Origin: Paenibacillus_S vulneris
Lineage (GTDB): Bacteria > Bacillota > Bacilli > Paenibacillales > NBRC-103111
Length of the DNA stretch: 64,000 nt
Direction of reading: 5' to 3'
Assembly: GCF_039543185.1 (NCBI RefSeq)
Contig: NZ_BAABJG010000047.1
Coordinates: 58,168 to 122,167 of the forward strand
The notes beneath the pieces were generated by a model. It did not search any database, was not told the origin of the DNA, and saw only the letters and a list, made by a program, of their open reading frames with translations. This document shows positions 8,665 through 17,678 of the stretch, piece after piece; the first letter of the stretch is position 1; each line of letters begins with the position of its first letter. The translations under genes were made by a program, and so were the position numbers.

Positions 8665-10697
8665 CGACGCCAACTCCTTACTACGATCTCCCAAACAATA
8701 ATGTAACCAAGCCCGATTAGTATCCCGAACGACAAGCCGTATACGATTCGAATCGACGAAATCATCAGCGGGGTATGCAAATGAGCAAAGGTATCGACTA
8801 TTGAAGCCTGACCAACGACACCTACCAGGATAAGCAGCAGCGCATTGCGATATTTCATGCACAAGTAAGCTCCGAGCAGGAACAGCGGATGGGCAATCAA
8901 GAATTCCTTGGTTCTAGGTCGAATGCCTAAAGTGTTCTCCAGGAATGAGCGGAACAAACGTTCAAACGCTGAAGCTTGTCCTTCGTTTCCCGTTCTCGAT
9001 AAGTAGTACATCCCGGCACCGACAATGGCGGCGGCACCGATAACCCACAATACGCTAATGTACGATGACAGCAGCTTTTTCCCTTTGGCCAGCTTTTCTT
9101 TATGAGATAAATCTTCATTAAACAGCAGCCAGTAAAGTGCTACCAGGACAATCGGCAGCAAATGCAGCACGCTGACGCCCCTGAACTGGTCTAACACCAG
9201 CGGGTAAATGATCTGATTTAGCAGCCCTACGATAAAGCATACGCCAATAACCGAGATAGCCGAAGTTCGCAGCAGCAGCCAAATCGCATAGCCAAGACGG
9301 TTGCCTGTGCGCGCCTGATACTTGGCTTTTGCCGAACGAAGGGCGTAAATAATGGCCAACGTAGGGGCACAAGTTCCCGAGGCCAAAGCAAGAGCTTGAG
9401 CGAACAAATTCGGTGAGAGAACGTATAATCCTGCTGCACCGATCAAGCCGATAATAAAGATAAACAAGGTTATCTCCGGAATAAAAGCCGATACCGTCAA
9501 TGCAACCAAAGCAATCGCCCCAACGAACAATACGACCTTGGCTGCCTTCTGCCATCCCGAATGGAATGGGAAGAAGCGCTCTGCTATCCCCATGGTATAG
9601 CCAGCTTCTTTAATACGAGGGATCGCTCCATCCTCGCCCCGCAAGCTTTCTTTGATGGAATCGAGCGGGTTAAGAATTTTTCCTTTATCCAGATTCTTAA
9701 CTGCCCGCGCATTTAGGAATACCATGCGGATATTGCGATCCTTGACCGCCAACACAAAGCGATCCGAGACACCTTGAATGCGATCCTTCAATTCTTGCTC
9801 CGTCAAGTTCTCCGTCAGCTTCTCTCCATCCTTCTCGGTGAAGGAGTGCAGACGAACGACGTTATAATCGATCAGCTTGGATAGCCGGTTAAATCCTTTT
9901 TGCTGCGTTTTCTGCAGCTCGATATTGGCCAGGCCCATATGATGCTTTTTCATCAGCTCAGCCATAATCTCGATGTTTTCCGGCTTCGTCTCACTGACGT
10001 AGCCAGGAACCGTCTCTCCATCGATGATAAATCGCTTAACACCTAACTGTTGAAGCTGCCCGAGCAGTCCGTCCATCCGAGCTTCATCGAACGGTCTCCG
10101 GTTGGACATCCTCATAACGATTTGGAATCCTTGCTCCTTCAGCATCGAAAGCGTGATCGGGTCCGGGTCCATTGGCTTGAGGTTCGCTTCATCCAATCCC
10201 ATTTCGATAATCATACCGTTTTGGTTTTTGAAGCTCCATGGACGCGTTTTTACATTCAAGCTGTTAAAGGTTTGGGTAATCAGCGGCTGGAGCTTATCCT
10301 GAGCGTCCTTCTCAGCAAACAAAATATAAGTAAAGTTTTCGTTCGGTGAGATCGGGCTCTGGGTCAGCGCAGTCGCTTCATGAGATGAAAACACCTCTAT
10401 CCTCCGGCTTAATCTAAGCTCGCTTAACGTAGACTCATAGACCGCCATGGATTGTACGCCTGCGCTTTTCAGCTCTTTAAGCTGAGTCATAACAAATTGA
10501 CGCGGATCTGTCTGGGTATCGGAAATTTCAAGCAAGTCCCGATAATCAAACACAATTTCAACCTTGCGCGCCGTTTGCTGTTCGGTTTCGTTTCTTTCAT
10601 AAGCAATGGGCAGCGAAGCCAACAGCCCAAGAATAACAAGCCACCATAACCATTTGATACATTTCCGATTCCAGTGCGAGTAACGCCCAGTCAACAC
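8637..10697 (-). CDS. DUF5693-type polytopic membrane protein
   Basis: With the GTG at 10697, seven bases after AGGAG, the protein is 686 aa; the TTG at 10727 lies before this RBS and inside the end of pgcA. One membrane helix near residues 15-35 is followed by a soluble domain of about 350 residues, then at least eight C-terminal membrane helices. The soluble domain has a barrel-like alternation (VQSMAVYESTL, VRLHSF) resembling sugar-active or polysaccharide deacetylase-like folds, but no catalytic motif can be claimed. Proteins of this type sit just before csaB in Paenibacillus-like genomes (from memory). A role in export, assembly or pyruvylation of the wall polymer is an inference from this fixed neighbourhood. 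Confidence 0.75.
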   Translation of the reverse strand: MLTGRYSHWNRKCIKWLWWLVILGLLASLPIAYERNETEQQTARKVEIVFDYRDLLEISDTQTDPRQFVMTQLKELKSAGVQSMAVYESTLSELRLSRRIEVFSSHEATALTQSPISPNENFTYILFAEKDAQDKLQPLITQTFNSLNVKTRPWSFKNQNGMIIEMGLDEANLKPMDPDPITLSMLKEQGFQIVMRMSNRRPFDEARMDGLLGQLQQLGVKRFIIDGETVPGYVSETKPENIEIMAELMKKHHMGLANIELQKTQQKGFNRLSKLIDYNVVRLHSFTEKDGEKLTENLTEQELKDRIQGVSDRFVLAVKDRNIRMVFLNARAVKNLDKGKILNPLDSIKESLRGEDGAIPRIKEAGYTMGIAERFFPFHSGWQKAAKVVLFVGAIALVALTVSAFIPEITLFIFIIGLIGAAGLYVLSPNLFAQALALASGTCAPTLAIIYALRSAKAKYQARTGNRLGYAIWLLLRTSAISVIGVCFIVGLLNQIIYPLVLDQFRGVSVLHLLPIVLVALYWLLFNEDLSHKEKLAKGKKLLSSYISVLWVIGAAAIVGAGMYYLSRTGNEGQASAFERLFRSFLENTLGIRPRTKEFLIAHPLFLLGAYLCMKYRNALLLILVGVVGQASIVDTFAHLHTPLMISSIRIVYGLSFGILIGLGYIIVWEIVVRSWRRWTPLLLKE

Positions 10698-10713
10698 GTT
10701 CCAACTCCTACCG

Positions 10714-12420
10714 TTATTTTTGGTCAACCCGGCTCATGACGGCGTTAACCAGGCCATGAATCGCGTCGGAGGCTGCTTGCGCTGAATTGCCGCGGACAGC
10801 AAAATATACTTTAATCTTCGGCTCTGTGCCGGATGGACGCAAGCAGAACCACGAATTGTCCGCTAACGTATATTTCAATACATTTTCAACCGGCAATCCA
10901 TACAAGCCGAGGGAGAAGTCTTCGACTTTGACAACCGTTTGGCCGTTCACTTCAGTAGGTGGATTTTCACGCCAGTCTCTCATAATGCCCTGAATTTGCT
11001 CTACGCCGTCTTTGCCTTTCATAGTCCGCGACTCAAGCGATTCCAAGAAATACCCGTGGCGCTCATAAAGCTCCTGAAGAACCTCGTACAAGGTTTTTCC
11101 TTGATTCTTATAATAAGCGGCTGCTTCACAAATAAGCATGGAAGCAATGACCGCATCCTTATCTCTTGCGTAGTTGCCGGCCAGATAGCCATAGCTTTCC
11201 TCATAACCGAACAAAAATTCCGCTTCTTTAGAAGCTTCGAACTGCGTCATTTTCTCCCCGATGTACTTAAATCCGGTTAAAGTATTCAAGGTTTCCACGC
11301 CATAATGCTTGGCAATAACGGCGCCCATCTCGCTGGTAACAATGGTTTTAACTACAACCCCGTTGGAAGGCAGCTCGCCGCGCTCCTTCAGATTGCTTAA
11401 CAAATAATCAACCATGATGGCACCCGACTGATTGCCTGTCAGGACAAAATACTCCCCGTTCGCATCCTTGACTACCGCACCCATCCGGTCACAATCCGGG
11501 TCGGTACCGATGATGATGTCAGCGTCGACTTCCTTCGCTTGCCGAATCGCCAAAGTGAAAGCATCCTTTTCTTCCGGGTTAGGGGACTTGACTGTAGAGA
11601 ATTTAGAATCCGGCAGCTCTTGCTCGGCCACAACCTCAACATGATTAAAGCCAACAGCGCTCAAGACCGCTCGAACCGATAAGTTCCCTGCTCCATGAAG
11701 CGGAGTGTACACGACGCGGAAGCTATCGCTCATTGTTCTAACGATTTCTTTATTCAAGCTGACGGCTGTAACAGCCCGAACATACTGCTCATCCAGTTCT
11801 TCTCCAACCCACTGCAGAAGACCGGATGCTTCCGCGTTGGCCCGCGTTTCACGTTTCACATCGCTGAAGGACTGGACCTGCTGAATCTCGCCGATCACTT
11901 GTTCCGCTTGATCAGGAACCAGCTGTCCGCCATCGGAGCCATATACCTTGTATCCATTGTATTCAGGCGGGTTGTGACTGGCTGTCACTACGATGCCTGC
12001 GGATGCCTTCAAAGCTCTTACGGCAAAGGAAAGCTCAGGCGTAGGACGCAGCGATTCAAAAACATAAGCCTTAATTCCGTTACCGGCCAACACTTTGGCT
12101 GCTTCCAGAGAGAACTCCGGCGACTGATTCCGCGAATCATAAGCTATGACTACCGACGGATTAGCGTAACCTCTTTTATTAATAAATTGTGCAAGGCCTT
12201 GTGTGGCCCGGCCCACCGTATATTTATTCATGCGGTTCGTACCCGCTCCAATAACACCGCGAAGTCCTCCGGTTCCGAATTCGAGATCGCGGTAAAAGCG
12301 GTCCTCTATTTCCTTCGGCTGATCTGCGATGCTTTTCAATTCATTCTTCGTCTCTTCATCGATGGCAGGATCGTTCAACCATAGTTTGTATTGTTCTTCC
12401 ACTCGGTTTTGCGTGCTCAT
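10714..12420 (-). CDS. pgcA: Phosphoglucomutase / phosphomannomutase (alpha-D-phosphohexomutase)
   Basis: The enzyme interconverts hexose-6-phosphate and hexose-1-phosphate, supplying glucose-1-P for UDP-glucose and wall glycans. The start is the ATG at 12420, seven bases after AAGGAG, giving 568 aa; the longer frame to 12516 overlaps fabZ without an RBS. All four family motifs are visible: the phosphoserine loop TASHNPPEYNGYKVY, the metal loop DPDCDRMG, the sugar-binding GYEESYG and the phosphate-binding RPSGTEPK. It matches the long bacterial PgcA subfamily rather than the GlmM type. It lies 16 bases before the DUF5693 gene and is probably co-transcribed with it and csaB. Confidence 0.93.
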   Translation of the reverse strand: MSTQNRVEEQYKLWLNDPAIDEETKNELKSIADQPKEIEDRFYRDLEFGTGGLRGVIGAGTNRMNKYTVGRATQGLAQFINKRGYANPSVVIAYDSRNQSPEFSLEAAKVLAGNGIKAYVFESLRPTPELSFAVRALKASAGIVVTASHNPPEYNGYKVYGSDGGQLVPDQAEQVIGEIQQVQSFSDVKRETRANAEASGLLQWVGEELDEQYVRAVTAVSLNKEIVRTMSDSFRVVYTPLHGAGNLSVRAVLSAVGFNHVEVVAEQELPDSKFSTVKSPNPEEKDAFTLAIRQAKEVDADIIIGTDPDCDRMGAVVKDANGEYFVLTGNQSGAIMVDYLLSNLKERGELPSNGVVVKTIVTSEMGAVIAKHYGVETLNTLTGFKYIGEKMTQFEASKEAEFLFGYEESYGYLAGNYARDKDAVIASMLICEAAAYYKNQGKTLYEVLQELYERHGYFLESLESRTMKGKDGVEQIQGIMRDWRENPPTEVNGQTVVKVEDFSLGLYGLPVENVLKYTLADNSWFCLRPSGTEPKIKVYFAVRGNSAQAASDAIHGLVNAVMSRVDQK

Positions 12421-12466
12421 AATCCATCTCCTTTTTAGACCTATATAATAGTAAGAAATAAACCCA

Positions 12467-12904
12467 TTACTTTTTGGCGGGGTCGGACAAAGCGAACATA
12501 AGGGTTCCTTCGGCAACCACCTTGTCGCCTACTTTGGCTACGGCCTGTCCTTTCCCAATGGAGCCCTTGAGGCGTGTAATCTCTACTTCCAGGATCAAAG
12601 TATCACCAGGCACAACTTGGCCGCGGAAACGAAACTCATCAATGCCGGCGAAAAACCCCAGCTTGCCCCGGTTGGCTTCTACCAGCAGCATTGCTACAGA
12701 GCCGACTTGAGCTAACGCTTCAACAATCAGGACTCCTGGCATCACCGGATATCCCGGGAAATGGCCTGCAAAAAAAGGCTCGTTCATCGTTACATTTTTA
12801 AGACCCACCGCTTTGACGCCGGCTTCCACCTCTAAGATTCGGTCTACAAGCAAAAATGGGTGTCGATGAGGAATAATTTCTTGAATTTGTACAGCATCCA
12901 GCAC
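12467..12904 (-). CDS. fabZ: 3-hydroxyacyl-ACP dehydratase FabZ
   Basis: FabZ dehydrates beta-hydroxyacyl-ACP in fatty acid elongation. The 145-aa protein has full family length. The active-site His is in FFAGHFPGYPVMPG and the Glu in VLIVEALAQ; the start region IPHRHPFLLVDRI is standard. It starts with GTG at 12904, ten bases after AGGAG. It lies 46 bases before pgcA. In Bacillus fabZ (ywpB) also sits close to mbl and flhO/flhP, so the local order is conserved. Confidence 0.95.
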   Translation of the reverse strand: MLDAVQIQEIIPHRHPFLLVDRILEVEAGVKAVGLKNVTMNEPFFAGHFPGYPVMPGVLIVEALAQVGSVAMLLVEANRGKLGFFAGIDEFRFRGQVVPGDTLILEVEITRLKGSIGKGQAVAKVGDKVVAEGTLMFALSDPAKK

Positions 12905-13119
12905 AGTAATGTGACTCCTCTCAAGATTGGGTATAAAAATTTTTCTTTCAACTTACAATATAACTGTCCCTTCATGACCTGCAGTAGTGAAGGTTGATAT
13001 AAGGGAGCTTATGTCCAGGCTTGCCGATGTATGCCAGCTTGGGCCTAAGCTCTTTTTACAGTATAAGGGTTAACGAGGCTGCACATCCACTCTTGCTCCA
13101 GAAGTGCGGCATGGCCTCT

Positions 13120-13668
13120 TCATATGTTGGGCTTTTGCGGCTCAACGGCCACCTTATCTTCGGGTTTATTGAGAAAGTAAAATTGAAAGGCATAAATCGT
13201 CGATGTAACGAAAGAAACAATAATAACAAACCATAAATAGGCATTCGCATAAGGAAGCTGAAAAATAATAAGCAGAATGGCTACATAGTATAAAACCGTT
13301 GTCAATTTACCCATAGCATTAGCCGGTACCGTCTGTTTGCCGCGAAAGTGGAAAATCGCTGACCCCACTATCATTCCAGCATCGCGCAAGAACATGGCCA
13401 AGGCAGCCTCCCACGAAATCATCCTGGACCACACCAAGGAAAGAATGACGGTTATCATCATCATCTTGTCCGCCAATGGATCGAGCATGCTGCCCAGTTG
13501 GGTGACCAGCTTCTTTTTACGCGCGATATAACCGTCCAGCACATCCGTCATCCCCGCCAGCAGCAACACAAAAAAAGCGGATCTGACATAACCTGCCTCG
13601 AACACCAACAAATACACGGGGATAAGAAAAAACCGGCATACTGTTAACAGATTAGGTAAGTTCCACAC
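13120..13668 (-). CDS. pgsA: CDP-alcohol phosphatidyltransferase, PgsA-like
   Basis: Members of this family condense CDP-diacylglycerol with an alcohol such as glycerol-3-phosphate. The signature D-G-x2-A-R-x8-G-x3-D-x3-D is complete (DVLDGYIARKK ... GSMLDPLADK). Five to six membrane helices are visible. The longest frame reaches 13722, but its ATG has no RBS and directly abuts a TATAAT box. The GTG at 13668 follows GGGGAGAAAGG at seven bases and gives a 182-aa protein starting VWNLPNLLT, the usual N-terminus. A second phosphatidyltransferase such as cardiolipin- or phosphatidylserine-specific enzyme cannot be excluded. Confidence 0.85.
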   Translation of the reverse strand: MWNLPNLLTVCRFFLIPVYLLVFEAGYVRSAFFVLLLAGMTDVLDGYIARKKKLVTQLGSMLDPLADKMMMITVILSLVWSRMISWEAALAMFLRDAGMIVGSAIFHFRGKQTVPANAMGKLTTVLYYVAILLIIFQLPYANAYLWFVIIVSFVTSTIYAFQFYFLNKPEDKVAVEPQKPNI

Positions 13669-13724
13669 GTAAAAACCTTTCTCCCCTTCCGCGTGATTTG
13701 GGCATTCGTTCCCATCATCCATAT

Positions 13725-13730
13725 ATTATA
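13725..13730 (-). promoter_or_regulatory. -10 box of the pgsA promoter
   Basis: A consensus TATAAT on the minus strand lies about 50 bases before the chosen GTG start and directly after the terminator at 13743-13769. The matching -35 region is weak, so only the -10 is reported. Confidence 0.45.
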
Positions 13731-13742
13731 CCGTTCTTAGAC

Positions 13743-13769
13743 CAAAAATAAAACTCCCACGAAGGGAGC
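13743..13769 (-). terminator. Terminator after the EpuA-like gene
   Basis: The hairpin CTCCC-ttcgt-GGGAG is followed on the minus strand by TTTTATTTTT. It closes the transcript that carries mbl, flhO, flhP and the EpuA-like gene, or part of it. Confidence 0.75.
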
Positions 13770-13782
13770 TTCTACGACGGTA

Positions 13783-14028
13783 TTAAGTTTCGGAAAAGAC
13801 CAGATCATACAAATGGCGCCATGTGTCTATTTCATAGACTTCGCTCATGGGACGCTTTCCTATATAGACGTATCCCAAGACAAGCCCAATAGCTAAAGCA
13901 ACCATACACAAGAACGGAATGGACAACCACTTGGCTATTAAAAAGGTGACTCGCTTCCATTTTTTAGGGGACTTGGGACGTTTCTGTCCTTTATCCTTAC
14001 TTGCTTTTTTGGGAACTGCTTCTGTCAT
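13783..14028 (-). CDS. Small EpuA-like membrane protein (often mislabelled RNA polymerase beta subunit)
   Basis: The 81-aa product has a very basic N-terminus (Lys/Pro-rich, residues 1-28), one membrane helix (about 32-53) and a short extracytoplasmic tail ending HLYDLVFSET. This layout and the C-terminal sequence fit the EpuA family, which databases often call a DNA-directed RNA polymerase beta subunit although it has no polymerase domain. It has a GAGGTTGAGGTA RBS and follows flhP closely, so it probably shares that transcript. The function is unknown. Confidence 0.65.
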   Translation of the reverse strand: MTEAVPKKASKDKGQKRPKSPKKWKRVTFLIAKWLSIPFLCMVALAIGLVLGYVYIGKRPMSEVYEIDTWRHLYDLVFSET

Positions 14029-14054
14029 TACCTCAACCTCACTTTAAAAGAGGC

Positions 14055-14921
14055 CTATCCGCGCAAGCTGTTGGCAAGACCCATCATCGTATCTGCGGAA
14101 GTGATCGCTCTCGAGTTTAATTGGAATGACCTTTGCACTTGAAGCAGGTCCGTCATTTCATCGGCTAATTTCACGTTCGACTTCTCTAGGAATCCTTGAC
14201 GCACGGCCACTCTATTCACTGTATTGTCCGTTGTTGCTACGGGCTCCAAAATATCATTGGGGTTTGCAGCATTGGCCGGTAACCCGTATAAATTATCACC
14301 CAGCTGCTTCAGAAGCTGCGGGCGAAGAACGCGTACCATCTTGATCTGGCCGACTTCTACCGGAGGAGCCGACTTGTCGGCATCGTCCATTGCCATGATC
14401 GTACCGTCCTCTTCAATCTTCACCTTATGGTTGGCCGGAACTCGGATCGGATTCCCGTCGGTTCCCATTACGTAACGTCCGTCTTTCGTGGTCAGAAAGA
14501 AGTCAGCATCCGCCGGGTTTTCCGAAGGACTCAGCTGAAAGGAACCATCCCTCGTCCATACGGTTTGGGCTGTTAAGGCCCCATTGGCATCCCGGGTGAT
14601 GCTATTGATTTCGAATAAACCGTTACCCTCGACGGCTAAATCCAGATCGTTGCCTGTAGGCTGCAGGGAGCCTTGTCCCATATTGAGCTGAGCCTGTACG
14701 AGCATGGCACCCCATCCCTGATTATACCCAAGAGGAGATAAACGGCCTTGCTTTTGAAACCCGTTAGGCTGTTGCTTTACGCTGGTAAGGACATCCTGGA
14801 AGGATGCTTCTTTGCGTTTATATCCGTTCGTATCAATATTGGCCATGTTATTGGATAAAATATCGAGCTTTTGCTGCAGAGCCTGCATTGATACCGACGC
14901 GTTGATCATTGAGTTGTTCAT
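14055..14921 (-). CDS. flhP: Flagellar basal-body rod/hook protein FlhP
   Basis: This is a FlgF/FlgG-type rod protein. The start at 14921 (AGGAGGAAACGC before ATG) gives 288 aa beginning MNNSMINASVSM, and the typical QQKLDILSNNMANIDTNGYK follows. The central DLAVEGNGLFEI motif and the C-terminal DLLQVQRSFQLNSRAI coiled-coil end are also typical. Pairing with flhO just upstream and mbl beyond copies the Bacillus subtilis mbl-flhO-flhP order. The upstream gap contains a repeated leader element described at 14927-15010. Confidence 0.93.
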   Translation of the reverse strand: MNNSMINASVSMQALQQKLDILSNNMANIDTNGYKRKEASFQDVLTSVKQQPNGFQKQGRLSPLGYNQGWGAMLVQAQLNMGQGSLQPTGNDLDLAVEGNGLFEINSITRDANGALTAQTVWTRDGSFQLSPSENPADADFFLTTKDGRYVMGTDGNPIRVPANHKVKIEEDGTIMAMDDADKSAPPVEVGQIKMVRVLRPQLLKQLGDNLYGLPANAANPNDILEPVATTDNTVNRVAVRQGFLEKSNVKLADEMTDLLQVQRSFQLNSRAITSADTMMGLANSLRG

Positions 14922-14926
14922 GCGTT

Positions 14927-15010
14927 TCCTCCTAAGAGTTTTGCGAAGCAAAACTTACTTCGTAAGCGCTGCTGAGCTTTGCTGCTGCAAGCTTGCTTCG
15001 TAAGCATCGC
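14927..15010 (-). repeat. Dispersed leader element, copy 1 (hairpin plus Shine-Dalgarno)
   Basis: Read on the minus strand, this segment has AGCAGCGCTTACGAAGTAAG, then a hairpin GTTTTGCttcGCAAAAC, then CTTAGGAGGA, which serves as the RBS of flhP. Closely similar sequences precede nuoL (29425-29485) and, in a shorter form, atpC (35553-35600). The outer part also holds inverted copies of GCTTACGAAGCAAGC and its complement, so the element can fold into a larger structure. Confidence 0.6.
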
Positions 15011-15054
15011 CGAGTCCTGCCTTAGCAAACAAACCACCGCGGCAACCCATTCGC

Positions 15055-15969
15055 TTATACTCGGCCGACCTCGTTAACGGCCTTGTCCATGCTTTTGTCA
15101 TAAAACTGGACCACTTTCTGGTTCGCCTCATAAGCTCTTAGAGCGGCCATCATATCCACCACCGATTGGCTCCCATCGACATTAGAACGCTCAATAAAGC
15201 CTTGGCGCACTTCCAGCTGCTCCATCTCATTAGGATCGTTCGGATTAACAGGTCTTGCCATGCCTTCGAAGCCGGGATTCAACCGATATAACCCATTTCC
15301 TTCGCGCACCAATTGGTTCGGATCTTCAATGCGGCTAATCAACAGACTGACAGGCTGATTGTTAGCATTAAGAATTTCGCTTCCGTCCGGATTCAGAAAC
15401 CGACCCGACTTCGTTACACGAAAATCGATGATTGGCGTTTGGGTTGTGGTGTCCATCAACACAATAGGTTGTCCATCCGTACCCAGTACCGGAAGACCGT
15501 TAGTTGAAATTAACCGTCCGTTGACGTCGACGGAGAACTTGCCGTCCAATGTATACCGCTGCTCGCCATTAGGATCCTGAACCGTAAATAGAGCTTGCGG
15601 CTGATTAATTCGCTGCCCATTGGCATCCACATATTTACCTGAAGCATCAAATCTGGCACCAGGCACCTGCATGTTGGATACAATCGCAAAATCAAACGGA
15701 CTGCTCGTCTCCTGAATGTCCCCCTGCTTATGGACGGACACATTTTCCTCCGCCATAACGCCTGTATTGAGGCGGCCCACAGGAATGGCTTGAGGCTCTC
15801 CCTTCCCGTTCCCGATACGCGAAATCAGCATTTCCGGAAAGGAGCGGTTTATCGCATTGCCTTGTTTGAAGCCCGGTGTATTGATGTTAGCGATGTTGTT
15901 CGTCACGATGTCGTGTCTGCGCTGTTGTGAAATCATACCCGAAGCCGCGGTATAAAGACCTCTTAGCAT
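15055..15969 (-). CDS. flhO: Flagellar basal-body rod/hook protein FlhO
   Basis: The 304-aa FlgF/FlgG-family protein starts MLRGLYTAASGM after GGGAGGATACATAACC. The N-terminal rod motif (RRHDIVTNNIANINTPGFK) and C-terminal SVVDMMAALRAYEANQK motif are intact. It is slightly longer than the Bacillus FlhO I recall, mainly in the central beta domain. It lies 45 bases after mbl on the same strand. Confidence 0.93.
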   Translation of the reverse strand: MLRGLYTAASGMISQQRRHDIVTNNIANINTPGFKQGNAINRSFPEMLISRIGNGKGEPQAIPVGRLNTGVMAEENVSVHKQGDIQETSSPFDFAIVSNMQVPGARFDASGKYVDANGQRINQPQALFTVQDPNGEQRYTLDGKFSVDVNGRLISTNGLPVLGTDGQPIVLMDTTTQTPIIDFRVTKSGRFLNPDGSEILNANNQPVSLLISRIEDPNQLVREGNGLYRLNPGFEGMARPVNPNDPNEMEQLEVRQGFIERSNVDGSQSVVDMMAALRAYEANQKVVQFYDKSMDKAVNEVGRV

Positions 15970-16014
15970 GGTTATGTATCCTCCCAGACGTACTAGTTAA
16001 TAGTTGAAGCCGGG

Positions 16015-17013
16015 TTAAAACTTCCGTTTGGAGACCTTGTCAAGGTTGTCCAGCATAATTCCGGTTCCTTTAACGACGCAATGCATAGGGTCTTCTGCAA
16101 TAAGGACAGGCACCTTAAGCTCGTCCGCCAGCAATTGATCAATTCCGTGCAATAGAGCGCCGCCGCCCGTCAGAATAACGCCTCTGTCAATAATATCTGC
16201 GGATAGCTCCGGAGGAGTGCGCTCCAATACGGATTTTGCCGCAGCAACGATCGAAGAAACCGGATCCCACAACGCTTCCTGAATCTCATTCGAGTTGATG
16301 GTAATCGTCAACGGCAGTCCGCTCACCATATCTCTGCCGCGGATATCCATCGTTTCCTTGCGTCCGTCCGGATACACTGTTCCAATTTTGACCTTGATAT
16401 CTTCCGAGGTGCGTTCCCCGATCAAAAGCTTATATTTGCTCTTGATATACTTCATAATACTATTATCGAACTTGTCCCCCGCAATTTTAATAGAAGAGGA
16501 GGTGACAATATCGCCCATGGACAGCACGGCAACATCTGTCGTCCCCCCGCCGATGTCTACAACCATGTTCCCGCTAGGCTGGTAAATATCCATGCCCGCG
16601 CCGATCGCAGCGGCTTTAGGCTCCTCTTCCAAGAATACCTCTCGGGCTCCGCTGCGCTCTGCAGCTTCACGAATAGCCTTTTGCTCCACGGACGTAATGT
16701 TGGTCGGAGCGCAGATGAGAATTCTAGGATGGCTGTACCACTGCTTGCCTCCGACCTTATTGATGAAGTGCTTGAGCATTAATTCCGTGATCTCGAAGTC
16801 GGCTATGACGCCGTCCTTAAGCGGGCGAATAGCCACAATATTGCCGGGAGTACGTCCAACCATACGGAACGCTTCCTCCCCTACGGCCAGCACCCGCTTC
16901 GTGTCGCTCTCAATGGCGACAACCGACGGCTCATCCAGTACAACGCCGCGCCCTTTCACATGTATCAGGACGTTCGCTGTCCCAAGATCTATGCCAATAT
17001 CCTTGCTTAACAT
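16015..17013 (-). CDS. mbl: MreB-family cell-shape protein Mbl
   Basis: Mbl is an actin-like ATPase forming membrane-bound filaments that guide lateral wall synthesis. The ATG at 17013, nine bases after GGAGG, gives 332 aa starting MLSKDIGIDLGTANVL; the longer frame to 17109 adds an unrelated tail. The nucleotide-binding loops are present: DLGTAN (phosphate 1), DIGGGTTDVAVLS (phosphate 2) and TGGGALLHG (adenosine). A TATAAT at 17069-17074 is a possible -10. Assignment as Mbl rather than MreB rests on the spoIIID-mbl-flhO-flhP neighbourhood. Confidence 0.92.
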   Translation of the reverse strand: MLSKDIGIDLGTANVLIHVKGRGVVLDEPSVVAIESDTKRVLAVGEEAFRMVGRTPGNIVAIRPLKDGVIADFEITELMLKHFINKVGGKQWYSHPRILICAPTNITSVEQKAIREAAERSGAREVFLEEEPKAAAIGAGMDIYQPSGNMVVDIGGGTTDVAVLSMGDIVTSSSIKIAGDKFDNSIMKYIKSKYKLLIGERTSEDIKVKIGTVYPDGRKETMDIRGRDMVSGLPLTITINSNEIQEALWDPVSSIVAAAKSVLERTPPELSADIIDRGVILTGGGALLHGIDQLLADELKVPVLIAEDPMHCVVKGTGIMLDNLDKVSKRKF

Positions 17014-17201
17014 TGAAATGTTCCTCCCTAAACAAACCGTCCATTCCTTAAACAGAAGCGGTACCTCTATTATAATCGTTACTGTATACCATTCGCTATT
17101 CGTTTGCAAAATCCTCTTTTTTAATCGGCTTTTTCGACATGAATCGCTTTCTGTTGTCGGTTCGGATCGGTTTGAGGGAGTGTAAGCGAAATCATAACCT
17201 T

Positions 17202-17489
17202 TTACTTCGCGGTGACCAGTTTATCCTGAGCTTTTGGGCTGCGTGTTTTCCGGTATTTGATCTTCGTAGCTTCCCCCCCGCGCAGGTGACGAATCGACTT
17301 GTGATACTCCAAAATATGTTTGACTTGGTTAGCCAGATCCGGGTTAATTTCGGGCAGTCTTTCGGTTAAATCCTTGTGCACCGTACTCTTGGAAACACCG
17401 AATTCTTTAGCGATTGTGCGAACCGTATGCTTAGTTTCCACTAGGCAACGTCCGATTTTGATGGTTCGCTCCTTAATGTAATCGTGCAC
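17202..17489 (-). CDS. spoIIID: Sporulation transcriptional regulator SpoIIID
   Basis: SpoIIID is a small DNA-binding protein acting in the mother cell during sporulation. The 95-aa frame begins at GTG 17489, eight bases after GGGAGG, giving MHDYIKERTIKIG. The helix-turn-helix is in TVRTIAKEFGVSKSTVHKDL (about residues 22-41), followed by the RLPEINPDLANQVK segment and a basic C-terminal tail, as in the family. It is slightly longer at the C-terminus than I recall for Bacillus. A sigma-E-like promoter lies directly upstream. Confidence 0.95.
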   Translation of the reverse strand: MHDYIKERTIKIGRCLVETKHTVRTIAKEFGVSKSTVHKDLTERLPEINPDLANQVKHILEYHKSIRHLRGGEATKIKYRKTRSPKAQDKLVTAK

Positions 17490-17523
17490 TCCCCTCGCCT
17501 CCCTACTCGAGTTAGTTTGGTAC

Positions 17524-17551
17524 ATTATATGAGGGGCGTTTACTTATATTC
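17524..17551 (-). promoter_or_regulatory. Sigma-E-like promoter of spoIIID
   Basis: The minus strand reads GAATATA, a 13-base spacer, then CATATAAT. The mother-cell sigma-E consensus is roughly an ATATT -35 and CATACAnT -10. The -10 is about 35 bases before the GTG start. spoIIID is a known sigma-E target in Bacillus, which supports the call. Confidence 0.6.
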
Positions 17552-17627
17552 TTTGTTTCCAAGCGTGACAAGCCCATTAAGACACAATTATTTTCAAGGA
17601 CAAGCAGCCATGACAAGCTTCGATGCG

Positions 17628-17655
17628 AAAAAAAGGGAGCGTCTATGCGCCCCCC
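17628..17655 (-). terminator. Terminator after spoIIQ
   Basis: The stem GGGGGCG / CGCTCCC (one G-U pair) is followed on the minus strand by seven T. It isolates spoIIQ from spoIIID. Confidence 0.8.
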
Positions 17656-17678
17656 GCCATCTTTATTCCTGGTTCAGA

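Noticed and set aside
7540..8862. 440-aa form of CsaB
   Set aside because: The first 66 residues are the DUF5693 gene read in another frame and do not resemble the family N-terminus.
10714..12516. 600-aa form of PgcA
   Set aside because: The extra N-terminus overlaps fabZ and has no RBS; ATG 12420 has AAGGAG at seven bases.
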